From: Novosphingobium sediminis
GTDB taxonomy: Bacteria > Pseudomonadota > Alphaproteobacteria > Sphingomonadales > Sphingomonadaceae
DNA length: 64,000 nt
NCBI RefSeq assembly: GCF_007991615.1
Contig: NZ_BJYR01000024.1
Location: 1-64,000 of the forward strand
Direction: 5' to 3'
Part shown: positions 17,787 through 26,264 of the stretch, piece after piece
Layout of the letters: every line of letters starts with the position of its first letter
Numbering within the stretch: the first letter of the stretch is position 1
Translations under genes and position numbers: made by a program
Notes under the pieces: generated by a model
Database searches by the model: none
What the model saw: only the letters and a program-made list of their open reading frames with translations
Told to the model about the DNA's origin: nothing

Positions 17787-19118
17787 ATGAAAGCTCTCTG
17801 GCGCCTTGTAGTTTCAGGACTTCTGCTGGCGGGAACGGCGCATGCCGAGCCGGTGCGGCAACCTTATGCGGTGCCGCCGCTGGATGCGCCGGAACTGGCG
17901 GCGCTCGGCACTTATGCAATCGGCACGCAGGCCATGGCGGTCGATGCGCCGGACAGTGTGGTGCTTTCAGCCACCGGCCTCGTCCGAACCACCCGAACGA
18001 TCAAGGCGCGGGTCTGGTATCCGGCAGACGCGGCACCTGGCGCCGCGCGGGCGAGCTTTTCGCATGTTCTGCCAAAGCCCGATGGCACCGGCGGCCCCTT
18101 CGTCATTCCCAGCCTTGCGGTCGAATCCGCCGCCCCGCTCAAGGGCAAGCGCTTTCCGTTGGTGATCGTCTCACACGGCTACAACGGCTGGGACACATTC
18201 ATGACCTGGCTGACCGAGAACCTTGCCACCAAGGGCTATGTTGTCGTCGCCATCGACCATGCCGATCAGCGCGTGGTGAACCCGGCGGACTTTCCGGTCT
18301 CCTTCGGCAATGTGCTGGTCCACCGCGCACGCGATGTGCGCATGGTGATCGACGATCTCACGCGCCGCGCCGGCAAGACCGGAGACGCGCTGGGGCAGGA
18401 AATCGATGCGGGCCAGATCGGCCTTGTCGGCTATTCGATGGGCGGGTTCGGCGTGCTGGGCGCGGCGGGCCTCGATTATGCGCCGACGAGCCCGGTGTTT
18501 GCGCAGCTGCCGGCACCTGCGCGCGACCAGTTGCTGGAAAGCCAAGCGGCTGGCAAGGCGATTGCCGCGCGGATCAAGGCCGTGGTCGCGCTGGCGCCAT
18601 TTGGCGGCAGCCCGCCGGTTCGGGTCTGGTCGGAGGCGACACTTGCGGCGTTTGCCAAGCCAGTGCTGATGATCGACGGCGATCACGATGATATCGTCGA
18701 TGCGCCGGGCGGCGTGACGTGGATCTTCGATCACATGGCAAGCAACCAGCGCAACTTCCTGCTTTACCAGAACGCGCGGCACAATGTTGGAGGCAACCCG
18801 CCGCCGCCCGAAGCCGACGCGGACTTCTCCACGCGCGAATACTTCGCCGAGCCGGTATGGCGCGCGGAGCGGATCAACGCGATCAACCAGCACTTCATCA
18901 CCGCGTTCCTCGATCTCCACCTCAAGGGAGAAGCGGCGAAGCAGGCCTATCTCGACGTGACGCCGCCGCTCGCCGGTGACGGACAATGGCCGCTCGCGCC
19001 GTTCCAGAACGTGGGCGGCAAGCCTGCCTCGGCAGACCAGCCGAACTTCTGGCGCGGGTTCCAGCGGCGCTGGGCACTTGGCCTTGAAATGCGGACGGGC
19101 AAGCCAGCCGCGCGCTGA
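17787..19118 (+). CDS. Exported alpha/beta hydrolase (dienelactone hydrolase/PAF-acetylhydrolase-like)
   Basis: This 443-residue alpha/beta hydrolase has an N-terminal signal peptide cleaved after about residue 20 (GTAHA). An oxyanion region sits at IVSHGYNG, the nucleophile is S217 in GYSMGG, an acid residue lies in DGDHDD and the histidine in NARHN. I start at ATG 17787, after GGGAAGG; a longer frame from 17697 would run through the preceding terminator. It is probably a periplasmic esterase or lipase-like enzyme of unknown substrate. It follows the TBDT terminator, so it is a separate unit, and it abuts the convergent PhzF gene with no spacer. Confidence 0.82.
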   Translation: MKALWRLVVSGLLLAGTAHAEPVRQPYAVPPLDAPELAALGTYAIGTQAMAVDAPDSVVLSATGLVRTTRTIKARVWYPADAAPGAARASFSHVLPKPDGTGGPFVIPSLAVESAAPLKGKRFPLVIVSHGYNGWDTFMTWLTENLATKGYVVVAIDHADQRVVNPADFPVSFGNVLVHRARDVRMVIDDLTRRAGKTGDALGQEIDAGQIGLVGYSMGGFGVLGAAGLDYAPTSPVFAQLPAPARDQLLESQAAGKAIAARIKAVVALAPFGGSPPVRVWSEATLAAFAKPVLMIDGDHDDIVDAPGGVTWIFDHMASNQRNFLLYQNARHNVGGNPPPPEADADFSTREYFAEPVWRAERINAINQHFITAFLDLHLKGEAAKQAYLDVTPPLAGDGQWPLAPFQNVGGKPASADQPNFWRGFQRRWALGLEMRTGKPAAR

Positions 19119-19979
19119 TCAGTCGGGGAAGGCGGCCTCGCCCGTCGTCCCCGCAAACAGGGTCGCCGTCGCGCCGCCGACCCAGATTGGGCCGCCCGCT
19201 TCGTGCTCAATGCGGACGCGGCCCGAGCGGCCGAGGCGGGTGCCCTGCGTCGCGGTGTAGGGCGCTGAAACGTGGCCGAGGCGCAGCATCCATTCGGCGG
19301 CCGAGGCGTTGAGGCTGCCCGTGACCGGGTCTTCGATCAGCCCGCCATAGGGATCGCTGAAGATCGCGCGCACTTCGTAGGCGAAGGGGCTGCCTGCGGG
19401 ATGCAGGCCGACAAGGCCGATATCGATGCGATTTGCATGCGAGCGCGCCGGTTCGACCGCGATCACCGACGCCGCATCCTTGAGCTGGATGCCGAGCCAG
19501 CCGGGGCCGTTGTCGATCCATTCGGCGGCGACGACATCGCTGGTGGCGATTCCAAGCACACCGCAGGCCTCCGCCAGCTTGTCCGCAGCGACGGGGCCTG
19601 AACGCAGCAGCGGCGGTGCGGCGAAGGCAAGGCCATCGGCTCCGCGCCGCACGTCGATCAGGCCTGCGCCGCATTGCTGCACGACTTTGCCTTCATGGCG
19701 CGGCTTTCCGCCCAGCGTAAGCCAAGCATGGGCCGAGCCGAGCGTGGGGTGCCCGGCGAACGGCAGCTCGCGGTCGAGCGTGAAGATGCGCACACGGTAG
19801 TCGGCCGCATCCGTGGTCGGCGGCAGGAGGAAGGCTGTTTCGGAGAGGTTCAGCCAGCGGGTGATGGCCTGGAGCTGCGCGGTATCCCGGTCGGCGTCGA
19901 GGGCGATCACCGCCAGCGGATTGCCCGTGAACGGGCTTTCACCGAAAACATCGACAAGCTGGAACGGGTACTGCGGCAT
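19119..19979 (-). CDS. PhzF-family isomerase/epimerase-like protein
   Basis: This 286-residue protein has the double hot-dog architecture of the PhzF/diaminopimelate-epimerase-like family. It starts with FQLVDVFGESPFTGNPLAV and has the conserved glutamate in LNLSETAFL. LPFAGHPTLGSAH and DPVTGSLNASAAEWM are the second-half signatures. Most members outside phenazine clusters have no proven reaction, and there are no phenazine genes here, so I leave the substrate open. Single gene, convergent with the hydrolase gene. Confidence 0.85.
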   Translation of the reverse strand: MPQYPFQLVDVFGESPFTGNPLAVIALDADRDTAQLQAITRWLNLSETAFLLPPTTDAADYRVRIFTLDRELPFAGHPTLGSAHAWLTLGGKPRHEGKVVQQCGAGLIDVRRGADGLAFAAPPLLRSGPVAADKLAEACGVLGIATSDVVAAEWIDNGPGWLGIQLKDAASVIAVEPARSHANRIDIGLVGLHPAGSPFAYEVRAIFSDPYGGLIEDPVTGSLNASAAEWMLRLGHVSAPYTATQGTRLGRSGRVRIEHEAGGPIWVGGATATLFAGTTGEAAFPD

Positions 19980-20093
19980 GACTTCAACGACCTCGGCGCT
20001 GGGAATGGTGTGGGGCAGACCTTCACCGACGGGAGGCTGTTTGCAACGATGAAAATGTCGCGAGGCGGAGAGTATGCCTTTCGCGCGGGGCGC

Positions 20094-21224
20094 CTACTCC
20101 GGGATGGCGAGGCTGAAGCGCATACCGAGCACGAGCGTGTTGCGCGCGGTGTGATCCCAACCGGGATGGATCACGTATTGCAGATCGGGCTGGATGTTGA
20201 GCCATGGCGCTAGCTGGCGCTGCGCGGTGAATTCGAGGACCGTTTCGCCAAGGCGCGCGCGCTCTGGCGCGAACAGGGTTTGCTGCGCCGCCTCACCAAG
20301 CCGGGCATGTGCTGCTGCGACGCCGACCCGCCAATTGCCCAGCGTGGCAACCGCACCGCCGCCAAGATAGGCGGCAACCGGATTGGCGCGTGCATCGGCA
20401 ATGCCGAAGCGGATCCATGCGCTGAGTTTGCGGGTCAGTGCGCCCTCGAGCATGGCGTAGGCTCCGCGCGAGACCGCTGGCGGCTTGGCCGGATCGAGCG
20501 CATCGAACCGCGTCGTATAATGCCATCCGCCCGCCTGCAGCAGCCATGTGCCGATGGGCAGACGCGTCTCCGCGATCAGCAGTGCGCCGGTCGTGCCGGG
20601 AAAGCGCACGGCAGCCTTGCGCGGATCATCGCGGGCGCCGGCCACCGCATCGAATGCACCGAGCGCGAGCGCCTTGCGCCCATACTGCAACCGCAGCACG
20701 AATGCCGAACTTGTCATCGGGAAGATCGAGGGACCGGCGAGGCCGCTTTGCGAGATATCGGGGCCGATCCCGAAGGCGCTGTTGACGAAGATCGCACCGG
20801 TGTTCTGGATATCAAATTCGGCGTTGAGATCTATGAGGCCGGCCTTGGCAGAGACGAAGTCGTTCGGCTTCCACTGCGCCCACGCTTCGTAGACGTGGGG
20901 CAGGGTATCGGCTTCGAGGCTGCTTACCGTCTGGTAGGCGCCGATGCGATTGCCGGAAAAATCCGGGCCATGGACGGCGATGAGATCGAGGTGCGCGGAC
21001 AACGCGTCGAGGCCGACGACGGGACCTTTGAAATCGAGCCATGCATCGGCGCGGCCGACCAGGTCGGTGCCGCGGACTGGGCTCCCGGACGCGGCGGTGA
21101 GTACGTCAGCGGTGTAGGATGCGCCGAATTCCACCACCGATTGCGCTGCAGCCGGAGCAGGAACGGCAAGGCCGGTTGCGGCAAACGCAAGGGCGGCAAG
21201 GGCAAGGCGGGTGTATTTGGCCAT
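20094..21224 (-). CDS. OprB-type carbohydrate-selective outer-membrane porin
   Basis: This 376-residue protein has a signal peptide ending at PAAAQS and then a beta-barrel pattern of alternating short strands. The family-typical stretches are YEAWAQWKPNDFVSAKAGLIDLN, FPMTSSAFVLRLQYG and the C-terminal PWLNIQPDLQYVIHPG. OprB porins admit sugars by diffusion. I start at ATG 21224; a TTG at 21245 would add seven residues. No operon partner is clear, and it may serve the sugar locus to the left. Confidence 0.8.
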   Translation of the reverse strand: MAKYTRLALAALAFAATGLAVPAPAAAQSVVEFGASYTADVLTAASGSPVRGTDLVGRADAWLDFKGPVVGLDALSAHLDLIAVHGPDFSGNRIGAYQTVSSLEADTLPHVYEAWAQWKPNDFVSAKAGLIDLNAEFDIQNTGAIFVNSAFGIGPDISQSGLAGPSIFPMTSSAFVLRLQYGRKALALGAFDAVAGARDDPRKAAVRFPGTTGALLIAETRLPIGTWLLQAGGWHYTTRFDALDPAKPPAVSRGAYAMLEGALTRKLSAWIRFGIADARANPVAAYLGGGAVATLGNWRVGVAAAHARLGEAAQQTLFAPERARLGETVLEFTAQRQLAPWLNIQPDLQYVIHPGWDHTARNTLVLGMRFSLAIPE

Positions 21225-21626
21225 CGCCGAACGGGATGGAATCAATGCGGATAAGATCGTCCTTCGCCGGGATCAGGGAAAGGGCGCAGCATCGCCGCAG
21301 CAATCGTGAAGGAATTGCGGCGGCAGGGCTAGCGGCCGCGCGGCTCTAAATTGTGCGCAAAGAGCAGGGTGTGCGCAATTTCATGATGACTCTGCTTCTT
21401 CAATGCGGTAATTCGGTAGGTGCATAACAAGTCGTTCACCCGGCGCGGCCTTGGGAGAGGATGCGTAAAATTGCACCGCGCCGGGTGTCCTGAATTGTTT
21501 TTCCCTGCATTTTCTGGACAAACGCACGAGCGTTGACTCGTGCGGCGGTGTGCCAAGCGCAGCACAAGCTGTGGCCTGAGACGGGCCTCTTGGGCCGGAT
21601 CGTTTGCGCTCCGGCCCTTGTATGCG
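21225..21626. other. Intergenic region with one GC-rich hairpin
   Basis: No convincing gene is seen in these 402 bases. GGGCCGGA (21592-21599) and TCCGGCCC (21610-21617) form a perfect 8-bp stem about 10 bases past the acetyl-CoA synthetase stop. It could be a transcript end signal for that gene, but no T-run follows on the coding strand. Confidence 0.5.
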
Positions 21627-23567
21627 TCAGGCGTTGGGGCGGTTGGCCAGCAGGTTGTCCACGACAGACGGATCGGCCAGCGTCGATGTGTCACCAAGAT
21701 TGCCGACGTCGTTCTCGCCGATTTTTCTGAGGATGCGGCGCATGATCTTGCCGGAGCGGGTCTTGGGCAGGCCGGGCGCGAACTGGATCACGTCGGGCGT
21801 GGCGATCGGACCAATCTCGTGGCGAACCCACTGGATCAGTTCCTTGCGCAGCGCCTCGTCCGGCTCGACATCGGCGTTGGTCGTCACGAAGGCGTAGATG
21901 CCCTGGCCCTTGATCTCGTGCGGCATGCCGACAACCGCGGCTTCTGCCACCTTGCTGTGAGCGACGAGCGCGCTCTCGATCTCGGCGGTGCCCATGCGGT
22001 GGCCCGAGACGTTGATGACGTCGTCGATGCGGCCGGTGATCCAGTAGTAGCCGTCCTCGTCGCGGCGGCAGCCGTCACCGGTGAAGTAGTGGCCGGGGAA
22101 CGTAGTGAAATAGGTCTGGAAGAAGCGCTCGTGATCACCCCAGACGGTGCGCATCTGGCCGGGCCAGCTCTGTTCGATGACAAGGCAGCCGTCCGCCGCG
22201 CCTTCGAGCAGCTGGCCCTCGCCGGTGAGCAGGGCGGGCTTCACGCCGAACATCGGGCGGGTTGCCGAGCCGGGCTTCAATGCGGTCGCGCCCGGAAGCG
22301 GGGTGATCATCGCGCCGCCGGTTTCGGTCTGCCACCAGGTGTCGACGATCGGGCAGCGGCCTTCGCCGACGACCTTGTGATACCACTCCCAGGCTTCAGG
22401 ATTGATGGGTTCACCGACCGAGCCAAGGAGGCGCAGCGACTGGCGGCTGGTCTTCTTTACCCACTCGTCGCCCTCGCGCATAAGGGCGCGCAGCGCGGTC
22501 GGGGCGCCGTAGAAGATCTCGACGCCGAACTTGTCGACCACCTGCCAGAAGCGGCTGGGGTCGGGGAAGTTGGGCACGCCTTCAAACATCACGGTCGTCG
22601 CGCCGTTGAGCAGCGGGCCGTAGACGACGTAGCTGTGCCCGGTGACCCAGCCCACATCCGCCGCGCACCAGTAGATCTGGCCGGGACGGTAATCGAAGAC
22701 GTACTCGTGCGTCATCGAGGCCCACACGGAATAGCCGCCGGTGGTGTGGAGCACGCCCTTGGGCTTGCCGGTGGAGCCTGACGTGTAGAGGATGAACAGC
22801 GGATCTTCCGCGCTCATTTCCTCAGGCTGACAATCGGCGGACTGCGCCGCGATGCCGCTGGCCCAATCGACATCGCGGTCCGCAACGTGGGGCACATCGG
22901 CGCCGGTGTGCTTGAGGACAATGACCGTATCGACGCCCGGGCAGTGGGTGAGCGCTTCATCGACATTGGCTTTCAGCGGCACCTTCTTGCCGCCGCGCAG
23001 GCCTTCATCGGCGGTGATGACGAGGCGGCTGTCGCAATCGGTGATGCGGCCGGCGAGCGCATCGGGCGAGAAACCGGCGAAGACGATCGAGTGGATTGCG
23101 CCGATCCGCGCGCAGGCGAGCATGGCGACGGCGGCTTCGGGCACCATCGGCAGGTAGATCGTGACGCGCGAGCCGCGGGTGGCGCCGCGCGACTTGAGGA
23201 GGTTGGCGAAACGGCAGACGCTCTCGTGCAGTTCGCGGTAGGTGATCCGGCGGTCGGGCGTTTCCGGGCTGTCCGGTTCCCACAGGATGGCGATCTGGTC
23301 GCCGCGCTCAGCAAGGTGGCGGTCGAGGCAGTTGGCGGCGAGGTTGAGCGTACCGTCCTCGAACCAGCGGATGCCGAAGTCCGCCTCGTGGAAGCTGGTG
23401 GTGCTGACCTTGGTGAAGGGCTTGATCCAGTCGAGGCGCTTGGCCTCGGTCCGCCAGAACTCTTCCGGCTGCTCCAGCGACTGCGCATACATCGCCTGAT
23501 AGCGCGCGTCGTCGATCAGGGCGCCCTTGGCCCAGCTCTCGGGAACCGGGTAGGTGGTCTGGCTCAT
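21627..23567 (-). CDS. acsA: Acetyl-CoA synthetase (acetate-CoA ligase, AMP-forming)
   Basis: This 646-residue ANL-family ligase has full-length acetyl-CoA synthetase architecture. It starts with the ACAS N-terminal domain, then the P-loop [22 protein letters not shown] forms the acetate/AMP site, and [25 protein letters not shown] spans the hinge. The catalytic and regulatory lysine K607 is in [11 protein letters not shown], the site acetylated in homologues. It activates acetate to acetyl-CoA in the cytoplasm. It stands alone, as is common for this gene. Confidence 0.97.
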   Translation of the reverse strand: MSQTTYPVPESWAKGALIDDARYQAMYAQSLEQPEEFWRTEAKRLDWIKPFTKVSTTSFHEADFGIRWFEDGTLNLAANCLDRHLAERGDQIAILWEPDSPETPDRRITYRELHESVCRFANLLKSRGATRGSRVTIYLPMVPEAAVAMLACARIGAIHSIVFAGFSPDALAGRITDCDSRLVITADEGLRGGKKVPLKANVDEALTHCPGVDTVIVLKHTGADVPHVADRDVDWASGIAAQSADCQPEEMSAEDPLFILYTSGSTGKPKGVLHTTGGYSVWASMTHEYVFDYRPGQIYWCAADVGWVTGHSYVVYGPLLNGATTVMFEGVPNFPDPSRFWQVVDKFGVEIFYGAPTALRALMREGDEWVKKTSRQSLRLLGSVGEPINPEAWEWYHKVVGEGRCPIVDTWWQTETGGAMITPLPGATALKPGSATRPMFGVKPALLTGEGQLLEGAADGCLVIEQSWPGQMRTVWGDHERFFQTYFTTFPGHYFTGDGCRRDEDGYYWITGRIDDVINVSGHRMGTAEIESALVAHSKVAEAAVVGMPHEIKGQGIYAFVTTNADVEPDEALRKELIQWVRHEIGPIATPDVIQFAPGLPKTRSGKIMRRILRKIGENDVGNLGDTSTLADPSVVDNLLANRPNA

Positions 23568-23641
23568 GGGCGCTTCCTCTCGCAGCAGGTTGGATTTGGG
23601 CCGCTATAAGACGCAAGAGGCCGTGTTTGCCAAGCCTTGAA

Positions 23642-23989
23642 TCAGGTTTTTGGCGTTGCTCTCCATGCAAGGAAGAAGCCGAGCCCGAGCAGCAGGTCGA
23701 TGACGCCAAAACAGGCATCGAGTGCGCCAACGCGGTGTTGCGCAAAGAGCAGCAGGGTGGGCAAGCCGAAGACGAGCTTCTCGAACACCGAGGCGGCCAT
23801 CAGCGGCCGATAGCGCACCGGGTCCGACGCGATGATCCAGAACACCGCCTGAAAGACAAGCGCGAGGCCGATGAAGCCGAGGTAGATATGCGGCTGTTCG
23901 GCTGGCCAGGGCGCGAAGTAGGCAGGCGTCAGGACGACGAAGCCATAGATGGCGGCGGCGCGGTAGAACTTGGCAATCCAGCTGGGCAT
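23642..23989 (-). CDS. Small four-helix membrane protein of unknown function
   Basis: The 115 residues contain four hydrophobic segments, roughly at 10-30, 36-55, 65-82 and 88-108, with short charged loops (ASDPVRYRP between helices 2 and 3). I do not recognise a family with known function. It is on the same strand as acsA, upstream of it with a 74-bp gap. Conserved-looking composition and a plain ATG start support a real gene. Confidence 0.65.
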   Translation of the reverse strand: MPSWIAKFYRAAAIYGFVVLTPAYFAPWPAEQPHIYLGFIGLALVFQAVFWIIASDPVRYRPLMAASVFEKLVFGLPTLLLFAQHRVGALDACFGVIDLLLGLGFFLAWRATPKT

Positions 23990-24030
23990 GCGACTTTGCT
24001 AGCGCGAGAAGACCCCTCCGTCAGCCCTTC

Positions 24031-24108
24031 CTTCGACAGGCTCAGGATGAGCGGGGCTGCCACCTCCCCATTTGCCCCTTCGACAAGCTCAGGGGAAAAA
24101 TGGGGAGG
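24031..24108. repeat. Two copies of a CTTCGACARGCTCAGG repeat plus a large inverted repeat
   Basis: CTTCGACAGGCTCAGG (24031-24046) and CTTCGACAAGCTCAGG (24078-24093) are near-identical direct copies of a short motif I associate with sphingomonad intergenic DNA. The second copy forms the loop of a hairpin whose arms are perfect over 11 bp (24063-24073 with 24098-24108), extended by CCCC/GGGG inside. It sits about 10 bases past the aminotransferase stop, so it may also act as a transcript end. Confidence 0.75.
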
Positions 24109-24117
24109 ACCGGTCGG

Positions 24118-25401
24118 TCAGTGTGTGCCGGCCATGGCGGTGAGGAACATCAGGACCACCGGATGCGGCTCGATGCTGCCGATCTGCGCCCTGACCGATG
24201 CAAAGGCATCGTCAGCGGCGGCGAGAGCGAACTGGATGTCGGCCTCGGTCATCACCGCGCAGAAGAACATGTTGTGCCAGGGGTGGACGTAGACCCCGCG
24301 CTTCAGCATCGCCTCGCCCCACGCGAAGCCGGTGCGATAGTCGGGATCGTTGTCGAAGAGGATTTGCGGCATCTGGACAGGGCCGGTCTGGCGCAAAGCG
24401 AAGCCGTGTTTGGCGGCGAGCGCATCGAGGCCTTCGCGCCACATCGTGCCGAGGCGGACCGAGTTCTCGAGGTAGTCGCTTTCGCGCAGGATCCGCAGCG
24501 TTTCGACGCCTGCGGCCATCGGCACGGCGGCGAACCAGAACGAGCCGGTGACGTAGATGTGGCTAGCGCCCTCGCGGCAGCGGTCGTTGCCGAGGAGGGC
24601 GGAGATCGGGTGGCCGTTGGCGAAGGACTTGCCCCAGCAGCTCATGTCGGGCCGCACGCCAACGAGTTCCCAGCTGCAATCGCGGATGAGGCGGAAGCCC
24701 GCGCGCACATCGTCGACGATCAGCATGGCGCCGGTTTCGTCGCAGAGCTCGCGGGCGCGCTTGGCATAAGCGGGATCGGGCAGGGCCTGATCGATGAAGG
24801 CATCGTGCTTGAACGGCGAGGCGAAGATTGCGGCGAGGTCGTCACCCGCTTCGGCAACGGTCGCTTCGAGGCTGGCGACGTCGTTGTACTGGTACTTGGA
24901 AATGAACGCGCGCTCTTCGGGCACGATCCCGGCGGGCATCGGCGTGCACCACGGGGCGGCACCGTGGTAGGCGCCTTCCGCTACGAGGATGCGGCGCTTG
25001 CCCGTCTGGGCGCGGGCGGTGGTCATCGCCATCGTCGTGGCGTCGGTGCCGTTCTTGCAGAACATCGCCCAATCGGCGTGGCTGACCATGCCGACAAGCG
25101 CTTCGGCTAGGTCGACAAAATGCGCACTAGGGCCGGTCAGCGTATCACCCTTGGCGAGCTGTGCGACGGCCACGTCGTTCACTTGGCCGTTGTTGTAGCC
25201 CAGCAGGTTGGGGCCGTAAGCGCACATGAAATCGAGGTAGCGATTGCCATCGACGTCCCAAATATAGGCGCCTTCGCCGCGCTCGAAGAATTGCGGATAG
25301 CTGGCGGGGAGCAGCGTGGTCGCCTCGTGGCCGTACATGCCGCCGGGCACGACTTTCATGGCGCGCTCACGCAGGGCTTGGTCGGCGGCGTTGGTGGTCA
25401 T
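24118..25401 (-). CDS. Class III PLP-dependent aminotransferase (GSAM-like)
   Basis: This 427-residue fold-type I enzyme resembles glutamate-1-semialdehyde aminomutase and related transaminases. PLP contacts are seen at FCKNGTDATT, LIVDDVRAGF (D230) and the Schiff-base lysine K258 in CWGKSFANGHP. I start at ATG 25401, preceded by GGGAGAG; a frame from 25482 would overlap the TetR gene. It lies 20 bases after the TetR stop, so the two form an operon. It is not the housekeeping hemL: it travels with a regulator, TBDT, monooxygenase and transporter and likely handles an amine- or keto-bearing catabolic substrate that I cannot name. Confidence 0.85.
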   Translation of the reverse strand: MTTNAADQALRERAMKVVPGGMYGHEATTLLPASYPQFFERGEGAYIWDVDGNRYLDFMCAYGPNLLGYNNGQVNDVAVAQLAKGDTLTGPSAHFVDLAEALVGMVSHADWAMFCKNGTDATTMAMTTARAQTGKRRILVAEGAYHGAAPWCTPMPAGIVPEERAFISKYQYNDVASLEATVAEAGDDLAAIFASPFKHDAFIDQALPDPAYAKRARELCDETGAMLIVDDVRAGFRLIRDCSWELVGVRPDMSCWGKSFANGHPISALLGNDRCREGASHIYVTGSFWFAAVPMAAGVETLRILRESDYLENSVRLGTMWREGLDALAAKHGFALRQTGPVQMPQILFDNDPDYRTGFAWGEAMLKRGVYVHPWHNMFFCAVMTEADIQFALAAADDAFASVRAQIGSIEPHPVVLMFLTAMAGTH

Positions 25402-25421
25402 CGGGCTCTCCCTATTCTGGT

Positions 25422-26099
25422 TCAGGCGGCTTGATCGGAAGCCGCGCGCAGCGGCAGGTATTCGGGCAGGAAAGTGCGGCAATAGGCCTCGCGCGCGCGG
25501 CGGGCCTGCTCTTCATAAGCATCGGTAATCACGCCATGGCGGTGAACCGACAGGGTCCAGATCGCGTCGTTGATCACGACCACTTCGATCAGGCGATCAA
25601 TGAGGTCCGCGCTGGGGGAGATGTCGAATAGCTGGCAGAGCTCGGCCATGCTGCGCTGGGCGAGCACGCTGTCGTTCTCGAGATCGCGGGCGCGGATCGT
25701 GGCGGATAGGCCCGAGCCAAGCAGCAGGCGGCGCGCGGCGCCATGGGCGTTGTAGTGATCGCGCCCGTGGCCGTAGCGGGCGGCCATGTACTGCTGCCAA
25801 GAGGTAATGCCGGGCGGCAGGGGCAGGTCGAGCAGATCGACGAACTGGCGCGTGTAGCGTTCGGCGAGCGCGACGAAGACTTGCCCCGCATCCGGGAAGA
25901 AATGGTAGATCGAGGGGGCGGACAGCCTGGCTTCCTCGGCGAGCGTGTAGATGCTGATCGCCTCCGGCTCCATCGTCTCCAGTAGGCGGTCAGCGGAATC
26001 GAGGATCGCTTCGAAACGCTGCTGGCTGCGCTTCTGGCGCGGGCGGCGGATTGCATCGGCAGTGCTGGACGCCGCGGGCCGGGGAATGATCGTGACCAT
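25422..26099 (-). CDS. TetR-family transcriptional regulator
   Basis: This 225-residue protein has an N-terminal TetR helix-turn-helix (about residues 22-66: RFEAILDSADRLLE, then ISIYTLAEEARLSAPSIYHFF). A helical ligand-binding domain without recognisable specificity follows. It is transcribed with the aminotransferase gene and is divergent from the TBDT-monooxygenase operon. The palindrome at 26141-26156 in the shared promoter region, and its look-alike at 31474-31488 before the MFS gene, are the obvious candidate binding sites. Confidence 0.9.
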   Translation of the reverse strand: MVTIIPRPAASSTADAIRRPRQKRSQQRFEAILDSADRLLETMEPEAISIYTLAEEARLSAPSIYHFFPDAGQVFVALAERYTRQFVDLLDLPLPPGITSWQQYMAARYGHGRDHYNAHGAARRLLLGSGLSATIRARDLENDSVLAQRSMAELCQLFDISPSADLIDRLIEVVVINDAIWTLSVHRHGVITDAYEEQARRAREAYCRTFLPEYLPLRAASDQAA

Positions 26100-26140
26100 G
26101 CTGCAAGACTAGCACGCGGTGCAAACGGTTCAACCCAGTT

Positions 26141-26156
26141 TCGGATAAAAATCCGA
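26141..26156. promoter_or_regulatory. Candidate TetR operator TCGGATAAAAATCCGA
   Basis: This is a perfect inverted repeat (arms TCGGAT/ATCCGA, 4-base spacer) lying 42 bases before the TetR ATG and 109 bases before the TBDT ATG. The core CGGATAAAAATCCG matches CCGATAATTATCCG at 31474-31487 in 11 of 14 positions. Confidence 0.6.
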
Positions 26157-26264
26157 ATTTATATCAGATTCAGCTTGACGCCTCCGGCTCCTGCACGGCA
26201 GCTTCCGTTTCAAGGGGAAGAAAGCCGCGCGCCAGCGCCGCGGTGCCGAAGCGGGGAGATCACC

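Noticed and set aside
19119-19979. PhzF-like gene considered as evidence for phenazine synthesis.
   Set aside because: No other phz genes are present, and PhzF-family proteins are common in non-producers.
24118-25401. Aminotransferase considered as hemL (glutamate-1-semialdehyde aminomutase).
   Set aside because: It is co-transcribed with a TetR regulator in a catabolic-type module and lacks heme-pathway neighbours; the resemblance is at superfamily level.
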